A DNA stretch of 26,278 nucleotides from positions 1-26,278 of the forward strand of contig NJBP01000029.1 in assembly GCA_005223085.1 (NCBI GenBank). The letters run 5' to 3'. This document shows, piece by piece, positions 14,929-21,153 of the stretch (position 1 is its first letter; every line of letters starts with the position of its first letter). The notes beneath the pieces are model-generated. The model saw nothing but the letters and a program-made list of their open reading frames with translations. It did no database searches and was not told the DNA's origin. This stretch comes from Candidatus Aerophobetes bacterium Ae_b3b (GTDB taxonomy: Bacteria; Aerophobota; Aerophobia; Aerophobales; AE-B3A). The position numbers and the translations under genes are program-made.

Positions 14929-15339
14929 TTAAAACCATCTCCAGTTTCCTGAAAAATCCTCTTCACCTGCTGCCCTTCTCTCAGCTAGGGCTCTAGTGAT
15001 AACTTTTACTGCCATATTAGCATCTTCACTCTTTCTGGTGATTCCGGATGACCTTGGGCCTGGTATTCTAGGCACATTTCAGAAAAAAATATCATTTTCT
15101 CCATTATATCCAAGTTTATTAAAAGGAGAACTGCAACCACAAAAATAGAACTCTCCCATGACTACCCACTTTTCTGCTACCAGAGTAATTTTATCATCAA
15201 TTTTTTGAAATGTAAAATAGACCTTGTGACCCTCAACTATTTCTGACTTAATAAATGAGGCTCCATTTGACATAACAAGACAATTAAGTAAGATAGAGAG
15301 TAGATACTCAGTGAACCCCGCCATTGCGAAGCGAAGCAA
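14929..15339 (-). pseudogene. Broken reading frame of unknown function
   Basis: Two pieces in one frame look like parts of a single gene. The upstream piece (15339 down to about 15098) contains SNGASFIKSEIVEGHKVYFTFQK, which faintly resembles small DUF5659-like proteins. The downstream piece (15024 to 14929) reads DANMAVKVITRALAERRAAG and ends GNWRWF, stop. Between them lies the 77-bp copy of the AcuC-like 5' end. The first residues come from the dispersed repeat, so the true N terminus is also missing. I do not recognise the family with confidence and treat the whole as a pseudogene. Confidence 0.4.
15021..15097 (-). repeat. 77-bp copy of the start of the AcuC-like gene
   Basis: This stretch matches 5647-5723 at 75 of 77 positions, same orientation. 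It includes the ATG and the first 24 or so codons (MIFFSEMCLEYQAQGHPESP) and then runs out of frame into a stop. Both differences (CTG/CTA and CAG/CAA) are synonymous in the source gene. It carries its own GGAGAAA site before the ATG, so a 29-residue peptide could be made, but nothing suggests function. Confidence 0.9.
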
Positions 15340-15353
15340 TCTTGGTAGTCGCC

Positions 15354-15424
15354 GGTAGCCGCAGGCTTCAGCCTGCGCAAAATCCTAGCCTGCGTTTATA
15401 CGCACCCTAAAGGGTGCGGCTACC
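15354..15424. repeat. 71-bp palindromic dispersed repeat, copy 2
   Basis: This is the partner of 1410-1480 with a single base difference and the same terminal and internal inverted repeats. Homology extends left to about 15308 (TCAGTGAACCCCG), but here an extra short palindrome, ATTGC-GAAGCGAA-GCAAT, is present before the TTGGTAGTCGCC block. It lies just upstream of the MntA/HepT pair and supplies a spurious in-frame GTG start at 15414. Confidence 0.85.
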
Positions 15425-15500
15425 CGCGCTGCTCTTTGCAGTCAACAACATGGAACGTCCTTCACTGAATATTTACGATAGAGAAAAGAGGCAAAGTCGA

Positions 15501-15935
15501 ATGCCAATAAGAAAAGAGTTGAAACGATACGATCTGCAGTTTGTCAGGGAAAAGCTTTCTCCCTTTTTCACAAAATCAAGGGTCATCTTAGCTTATCTAT
15601 TTGGTTCTCAAGTTAAAGGAGAAATTGGACCAATGAGCGACATAGATATAGCGGTCTTATGGAACAAAGACGAGAAAGAAAAACTAAAAAAGAGTCTTCT
15701 TTTGCAAAGTCAAATAAAAGAGAGGCTCTGTGCTGAATACATCGAGGTAGGATCTCTTAATGACCAGACTTTGAGTTTTTGTTACAATGTAATTAAAGAC
15801 GGCATCTGTATTTTCGGAAAAGAAAAGGATCGAGTAGAATACGAAACCTCTATCCTCAATGAATATTTGGACTTTTCATACTTAGCCGAGGAATATAATC
15901 GAGCCTTCAGCCAAGCCATACGCAAGGAAAAGTGA
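15501..15935 (+). CDS. mntA: MntA-like nucleotidyltransferase antitoxin
   Basis: This 144-residue minimal nucleotidyltransferase carries the canonical GSX10DXD active site: G35-S36, then ten residues, then D47-I-D49 (LFGSQVKGEIGPMSDIDIAV). MntA proteins neutralise their partner HepT by adding AMP to a tyrosine near its RNase site. The open frame extends back to 15414, but those codons lie inside the dispersed repeat; the ATG at 15501 has AGAGG nine bases upstream and starts at the family boundary. An ATG at 15450 is less well supported. It is followed after one base by the hepT start, a typical two-gene operon. Confidence 0.88.
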   Translation: MPIRKELKRYDLQFVREKLSPFFTKSRVILAYLFGSQVKGEIGPMSDIDIAVLWNKDEKEKLKKSLLLQSQIKERLCAEYIEVGSLNDQTLSFCYNVIKDGICIFGKEKDRVEYETSILNEYLDFSYLAEEYNRAFSQAIRKEK

Positions 15936-15936
15936 T

Positions 15937-16350
15937 TTGGTAAACAAAGAAGAAATCTTTCACCGTTTAAATGAGATAAAACAGGCTACTGATTATCTTA
16001 GAAAAATAAAACTTGGAGATCTGGATAACAGGGAGAAATTTCTTTTATCCCGCTATCATCTTCAGATAATTTTAGAGGCAATGTTCACTATAGGTAACCA
16101 GATCATTGCCAATAAGGTTTTTCGAAAGCCTGCTAGCTATAAAGATATCCTCACCGTCCTTTACGAAAATAAGATATTGAAAAAAGAACTATACTCTAGG
16201 CTAATTCCTCTTGTTGATTTGCGAAATCGGCTGGTTCATACCTACTGGAAAATTCCTAAAGAAGAACTAATAGAAATAGTGAGAAATGAACTAATATACT
16301 TTGAGAAATTCGTTAGAACTATATTGGAATGCTTAGACCACGAAGCGTAG
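15937..16350 (+). CDS. hepT: HepT-like RNase toxin (DUF86)
   Basis: This 137-residue all-helical protein has the HEPN signature RX4HXY at R96-NRLV-H101-T-Y103 (LRNRLVHTYW), which gives the RNase site and the tyrosine that MntA modifies. The start is TTG, one base after the mntA stop (TGATTTG), so translation is coupled. The pair can act in stress response, plasmid or island stability, or phage defence. Its place next to a dispersed repeat, between two unrelated operons, fits insertion of a mobile module. Confidence 0.9.
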   Translation: MVNKEEIFHRLNEIKQATDYLRKIKLGDLDNREKFLLSRYHLQIILEAMFTIGNQIIANKVFRKPASYKDILTVLYENKILKKELYSRLIPLVDLRNRLVHTYWKIPKEELIEIVRNELIYFEKFVRTILECLDHEA

Positions 16351-16426
16351 AAAGTTCCTTCCCTGAATCCCTAGTTAAGCAAACAATTGCTCTCTTTCTT
16401 ATAAGATGCCTGGGAGGATGAAGCCG

Positions 16427-19084
16427 TTGGAAAAAATGAAGAAAAGATATGAACCTCAAGAAATAGAAAAAAAATGGGGAGATTGGTGGGAAAAAAATAA
16501 CTATTTTTCTCCCCATCCGGGTAAAAAGAAAACCACCTTCTCCATGGTAATGCCTCCTCCCAATATCACTGGCGCCCTACATATGGGTCATGCTTTCAAC
16601 AACACCCTGCAAGATATTGTGGCTCGCTTCAAGAGAATGCAGGGATACGAGGTACTATGGGTTCCAGGCATTGACCACGCCGGGATTGCTACCCAGAATG
16701 TGGTGGAAAAAAGTCTTGCTGAAGAAGGACTAAGTCGACAAACATTAGGCAGAGAAAAATTTCTACAGCGGGTTTGGCAATGGAAGGAGAAATATGGAGA
16801 AAGAATTTTCTCCCAGCTTAGAAAATTAGGTGTCTCTTGCAGTTGGGAGGATAAGTCCTTCACCATGGATAAATCCCATTGCCAGGCGGTAGAGGAGGTA
16901 TTCGTTCGTCTCTATAAAGAAGGATATATTTATAGGGGTGATTATATCATTAACTGGTGTCCTCGCTGCGAGACAGCCCTCTCAGACATCGAAGTAGAAT
17001 ATGAAGAAAAGCAAGGAAAACTCTACTATATAAGATATCCCTTTAAAAATAAACCAGATGCAAAAAAGACTCATCTGGTCGTTGCCACCACCAGGCCCGA
17101 GACTATGCTAGGAGATACTGCTGTGGCGGCGAATCCGAAAGATCAAAGATATAAAAATCTTAAAGGGACGAGACTCCGCCTTCCGCTTTTAGGCCGTGAG
17201 CTCCCTCTCGTGTATGACCAATATGTTGACCCTGAGTTTGGCACCGGCATTCTTAAGGTTACCCCTGCTCATGATCCCAACGACTTTCTCATCGGTAAAA
17301 GACATAATCTTGCTGTTATTAATGTTTTAAATAAAGACGGTACCATAAATAAAAATGGAGACTCCTACCAGGGCTTAGATAGATTCGAGTGTCGCAGAAA
17401 AATTCTAGAGGACCTCAAGAGAAGAGGATGCCTGGAAAAAATCGAGGACTACCCCTACCGAGTGGGCCACTGCTATCGCTGCAGGACAGAAGTTGAACCT
17501 TATCTTTCTCCTCAATGGTTTGTAAAGATGGAAAAATTGGCCAGGGAGGCAGTGAAAGCAGTTAAGGAAAAAAAGATTGAATTCATCCCTTCTTTTTGGA
17601 AAAAGGGCTACTTTCAGTGGCTGGAAAACATTCATGACTGGTGCGTATCTCGTCAGATTTGGTGGGGACACCGACTTCCAGTCTGGTGCTGCCAGAGCTG
17701 TGGAAAGATGATAGTAGCCACAAGAAAGCCAATCCAATGTGATGGTTGCGGCTCAAGGGACCTGGAACAAGACCCAGATGTCCTTGATACCTGGTTTTCC
17801 TCGAGTCTCTGGCCATTTTCTACTCTGGGCTGGCCCGAAAAGAAAGAGAAACTGAAGAGGTTCTATCCCACCTGCTTTCTCTGTACAGCCTGGGACATTC
17901 TATTTTTCTGGGTCTCTCGTATGGTGATGATGGGTCTAAAATTTACTCATCAGATCCCCTTTCGCCAGGTTTACATCCATCCTCTAATCGGCGATGAGAA
18001 GGGAGAAAAAATGAGTAAATCTAAGGGAAATGTGGTGGACCCTTTGCGGATGATGGAAAAATATGGAACCGATGCCTTTAGATTCTCCCTGGTAGCCCCA
18101 AAGACAGATTCTCCTTATCTTCGCTTCTCTGAAAATAGGCTGCGAGGGTACCGAAACTTCGCCAACAAGATCTGGAATGCCTCCAGATTTACCCTGATGA
18201 ATCTTACCGATTTTAGGCCTGGAGGAACAGTAGATGATCTTAAAATGCTAGAGCTTTGCGATAGATGGATTCTGGGCCGTTTCTTTTCTCTGGTTAACTG
18301 CATGACCCAACATTTGGACCATTATAGATTTTCCGAGGCGGCGAACTCTCTTTATCAGTTTCTCTGGGGAGAATTCTGCGATTGGTACATAGAGCTGGTA
18401 AAGCCCCGTTTATTGGGGAAAGAAGGGGAATCTTCCCGCTACACAGCCCAGTGGATCCTCCATTATGTCCTGGAGGGAACCTTGAAACTGCTCCATCCCT
18501 TTATGCCTTTTATCACTGAGGACATTTATCAGCAGCTTCCCATTCACGAGGAGAGTATTATGATATCTAACTGGCCAGTGGCTAAAAGAAAAGCTGAGCC
18601 AGAGGTAGAGGAAAAAATGAACCTTTTAATGCAGGCTATCCAGGAGGCACGTACTGTGAGGTCAGAGATGGGAGTTGCTCCTGAAAAAAGAATAGATCTT
18701 TACCTTAAATCACCCCATAAAGAAAAACTGAACCTCCTGCGTGAAAATAGATCCTATATCGCCAATTTGGTAAGAACAGAGAAGCTGATAATAGGCGAGA
18801 AAATAGCCAAACCAACTGGTTCTATTTCCTCTTTAGTGGATGATATAGATATGTTTATTCCCCTAAAATCACAGAGGGGCTTTGATAAGGAAAGAAAGAG
18901 GCTGAAGGAAAACTTAGAAACAATAGAAAAAGAATTAAAGAACCTGGAAAAGAAACTCTTAAGCAAAGATTTTATAAGAAAAGCTCCCTCAGAGATTGTA
19001 AGAAAGGAAAAAGAGAAAAGTAGTAGTCTTCGGTCGAGAGCCGGGAAACTAAAAAGGATGTTGAGAGAGATCCAGAAGATATGA
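16427..19084 (+). CDS. valS: Valine--tRNA ligase
   Basis: The product (about 885 residues) charges tRNA-Val in the cytoplasm. Class I signatures are intact: the HIGH-type PPPNITGALHMGH near the N terminus and KMSKS at about codon 536 counted from 16406. The editing domain has the ATTRPETMLGDTAVAA block. A Cys cluster (CCQSCG ... CDGCG) lies before DVLDTWFSSSLWP. The last 65 residues form the Lys/Glu-rich tRNA-binding coiled coil. Start choice: ATGs at 16406 and 16418 precede or touch the GGGAGG at 16412-16417. TTG at 16427 has ideal 9-nt spacing, and ATG at 16436 is also possible. No T-box leader is visible in the 55-bp space after hepT. Confidence 0.95.
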   Translation: MEKMKKRYEPQEIEKKWGDWWEKNNYFSPHPGKKKTTFSMVMPPPNITGALHMGHAFNNTLQDIVARFKRMQGYEVLWVPGIDHAGIATQNVVEKSLAEEGLSRQTLGREKFLQRVWQWKEKYGERIFSQLRKLGVSCSWEDKSFTMDKSHCQAVEEVFVRLYKEGYIYRGDYIINWCPRCETALSDIEVEYEEKQGKLYYIRYPFKNKPDAKKTHLVVATTRPETMLGDTAVAANPKDQRYKNLKGTRLRLPLLGRELPLVYDQYVDPEFGTGILKVTPAHDPNDFLIGKRHNLAVINVLNKDGTINKNGDSYQGLDRFECRRKILEDLKRRGCLEKIEDYPYRVGHCYRCRTEVEPYLSPQWFVKMEKLAREAVKAVKEKKIEFIPSFWKKGYFQWLENIHDWCVSRQIWWGHRLPVWCCQSCGKMIVATRKPIQCDGCGSRDLEQDPDVLDTWFSSSLWPFSTLGWPEKKEKLKRFYPTCFLCTAWDILFFWVSRMVMMGLKFTHQIPFRQVYIHPLIGDEKGEKMSKSKGNVVDPLRMMEKYGTDAFRFSLVAPKTDSPYLRFSENRLRGYRNFANKIWNASRFTLMNLTDFRPGGTVDDLKMLELCDRWILGRFFSLVNCMTQHLDHYRFSEAANSLYQFLWGEFCDWYIELVKPRLLGKEGESSRYTAQWILHYVLEGTLKLLHPFMPFITEDIYQQLPIHEESIMISNWPVAKRKAEPEVEEKMNLLMQAIQEARTVRSEMGVAPEKRIDLYLKSPHKEKLNLLRENRSYIANLVRTEKLIIGEKIAKPTGSISSLVDDIDMFIPLKSQRGFDKERKRLKENLETIEKELKNLEKKLLSKDFIRKAPSEIVRKEKEKSSSLRSRAGKLKRMLREIQKI

Positions 19085-19584
19085 GAAAGTTAATAGGTGT
19101 CTGCGGGAGTGATAGTACTGATAAGGAACTCTCTTCAGCCACATTAAAAACTGCCGAGGAAGTAGGATACTATATTGCCCAAAGGGATGGAGTTTTAATT
19201 TGTGGAGGAAAGGGTGGAGTTATGGAACAAGCAGCAAAGGGAGCAAAAAAGGGGAACGGACTGACCATCGGAATTCTTCCTGGGGCCAAGGAGAAGGCCA
19301 ATAGATTTATCGATATTGCCATCGCCACCCACCTCGGTTATGCCAGAAACTATATCCTCATAAATAGCGCTGATGCGGTAATTGGAATAGCGGGGAGGTG
19401 GGGTACCCTTAACGAGATATCCTACTCCTTAAATATTGGCAAGCCAACCATCCTCATAAAAGGAAGTGGAGGCTGGATGGATATCCTGAGCGACGAAACT
19501 CTATTAAAGAATCTTGACGTAAGACCTCACATTGCTGACTCGCCAAAAGAGGCAGTGGATTTAGCCTTCAAACTAAGCCAATAA
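19081..19584 (+). CDS. TIGR00725/LOG-like Rossmann-fold protein
   Basis: This 167-residue protein has the fold of lysine-decarboxylase-like (LOG) proteins. GGKGGVM at 42-48 and GRWGTLNE at 105-112 are versions of the phosphate-binding and PGGxGTxxE motifs. The altered second motif (GRWGT) fits the TIGR00725 subgroup, whose activity is unknown, better than true LOG phosphoribohydrolases, which release cytokinin bases or nucleotide-derived ribose 5-phosphate. It overlaps the valS stop by 4 bp (ATGA), so it is translationally coupled to valS. It is followed by a tRNA remnant. Confidence 0.85.
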   Translation: MRKLIGVCGSDSTDKELSSATLKTAEEVGYYIAQRDGVLICGGKGGVMEQAAKGAKKGNGLTIGILPGAKEKANRFIDIAIATHLGYARNYILINSADAVIGIAGRWGTLNEISYSLNIGKPTILIKGSGGWMDILSDETLLKNLDVRPHIADSPKEAVDLAFKLSQ

Positions 19585-19589
19585 ATCTT

Positions 19590-19648
19590 GCCGGAGTGGC
19601 GGAATCGGTAGACGCGCTGGACTCAAAATCAAAAGTAGCCCTTCTCCG
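19590..19648 (+). pseudogene. tRNA-Leu (CAA) remnant
   Basis: The first 41 bases are a normal bacterial tRNA-Leu 5' half: acceptor GCCGGAG, D arm GCGGAATCGGTAGACGC, and anticodon arm CTGGA-CTCAAAA-TC with anticodon CAA. After two bases of the 3' anticodon stem the sequence departs (AAAAG, where CCAG is needed). The variable arm and T arm are missing. CCCTTCTCCG at 19639-19648 resembles the end of the T stem and the acceptor 3' strand, so an internal deletion is likely. It cannot fold as a working tRNA. Confidence 0.75.
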
Positions 19649-19925
19649 AAAGCTTCTCCGAGAGCTGAAGAACGAATCCTAACAAAGTATTCACCGTATT
19701 TCTTTCCCCACCAATTTGCCTGAATTTGCCTCATTCTAGCCCTCTTATGGACACTATATGGACACCAAACCTAGCCGTCCTGCCCAATCGATGAAATCGT
19801 TCAAAGTCGCATTCCCTAAGGAGGCATGGAACATAGCCGAGGGGGAGCAGTGCCACTCGGATGACAAAATCATCTATAAACCTCACTAACACGATACAAC
19901 ATATTTTCAAAACTCGGAGAGTAAT

Positions 19926-20210
19926 TGACCTGCCCCCCTAGAATCGGTCCAGTTATTATTATGTTAGACTAATGATCGAAGGAAAAGAGGATTGAAATGA
20001 TGAGAAGAAGCTACAGACCTGATGAGATTATCAATAAGCTAAGAGAAGCAGAAGTCCTTCTCAAGGTAAGGATCCACTGTGGGTGAAGCGACGAGGAAGA
20101 TAGGGGTAACCGAGCAGACCTACTACCGCTGGCGTAGAAGCGAACCTGGTACAATAGGGGGCTACAAACAGAGGGTGGAATTCGCCATCAAAAAAGCATT
20201 AGTCCGTTAA
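19926..20210 (+). mobile_element. IS3-family insertion sequence remnant with frameshifted orfA
   Basis: TGACCTGCCCCC at 19926 resembles an IS3-family left terminal repeat, and the orfA ATG follows at 19997 behind AGAGG. The frame reads MMRRSYRPDEIINKLREAEV, then shifts near 20065 and continues as STVGEATRKIGVTEQTYYRW (helix-turn-helix transposase, IS3 OrfA/HTH_Tnp_1 type) to a stop at 20208-20210. The leucine-zipper part is altered and orfB, the DDE integrase, is absent. The element is therefore dead and truncated at its right side. Confidence 0.8.
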
Positions 20211-21153
20211 CACAAAACCTACCAAAACAGAAACTAGGCTAGTCAGCCCAAATCTCAGCACTTGTCAATCTAATTTAGGGGTATGCTGTTGAGGCAATCA
20301 TCAAGACCAAAAGAATCTCTTAAATTTGACAAACTCTTTATTTATGCTATATATACAACGTTAGAAAGGTTTTCTTAGATTGGCAGTATGCTACAATGGA
20401 GTAGCCTATGGGCAATCAATGTGATACCTTCATTCCTTCCAGGTTAGAACATATCACTTTACTTCCCCATCAAACTAACAATTCCAAATTCAAATCAATA
20501 ATAGAGTTTAATACCTTTTTTGTAATAGTGCAACAAATTATCTTTGAGTTAATATAACGTATCTTTTCGTGGTAAAGAAATAGGAACAGTGTTAAGCGCA
20601 AAATTAGCCATAATTAACGGCGCTAATCTATTCAATGAGGAAATCCTTATCATTGATGGATTTTGGGCTTTTCTTTCGGCTTTTCTTTGCCTCTAAAGCA
20701 CTAATTTATAAGGGCGCTGAGATGAGAAGAGGTGAGAGAAGATAAGAAATTCGACAAAATGAAATGGGAGCTTGCGTTGTGGTTGACCGAAGCTCCACAA
20801 AAAAGCTCTCCCAACCTACACCGACTGGAGTGGGGCCAGCTACGCTAGCGGGAAGGTAAATCATGGGACAATTACCAGCGATGCTGAGATGTTCTGGGCA
20901 AGGCGGACCGCTGATCGCTGAATCATGTGCTTCGTCAAAGGAAGTGGTATTGAAATTAAAGAGAAAAAGAAGCCAATCGGTATTCGTTTGAATGAGCTTT
21001 CTCTGACCGAGGGAAATGATTGGAGTTATACTTCTGGCTTGGTGGCAATAAAATCACCTCCATCTCACGGAACCATCGAAATCCTGAGGCAAACCGGTTC
21101 CATGGGTAAGGCTTAGTAACGATTGATAGGGAAGAAAAATTGAGGAGGAAGAT
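20211..21153. other. Gene-poor region with remnants
   Basis: No convincing intact gene is seen. The first half is AT-rich and without long frames. A 44-codon plus-strand stretch (20787-20921, containing TDWSGASYASGKVNHG and AEMFWARRTADR) and a 63-codon frame from 20925 to 21116 read like protein but match nothing I recognise and are in different phases; they may be pieces of one decayed gene. A bulged hairpin spans 20766-20812 (GGGAGCTT and TTGTGG pairing with CCACAA and AAGCTCTCCC). Confidence 0.5.
20326..20353 (+). promoter_or_regulatory. Sigma-70-like promoter
   Basis: TTGACA at 20326 and TATATA at 20348 are 16 bp apart on the plus strand. It points towards the region before the large exported protein. 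No start codon with a frame follows closely, so it may be a relic or drive a long leader. Confidence 0.45.

Noticed and set aside
15414-15500. N-terminal extension of the MntA-like protein
   Set aside because: These codons fall within or just after the dispersed repeat, and a better ribosome site precedes the ATG at 15501.
19590-19750. Intron-containing tRNA-Leu (group I intron in the anticodon loop)
   Set aside because: The break is inside the 3' anticodon stem, the sequence does not resemble cyanobacterial tRNA-Leu introns, and no 3' exon could be found downstream.
20668-20691. Tandem 12-mer GGCTTTTCTTT(C/G) as a repeat array
   Set aside because: There are only two units and no further copies nearby, so it is likely chance in a pyrimidine-rich stretch.
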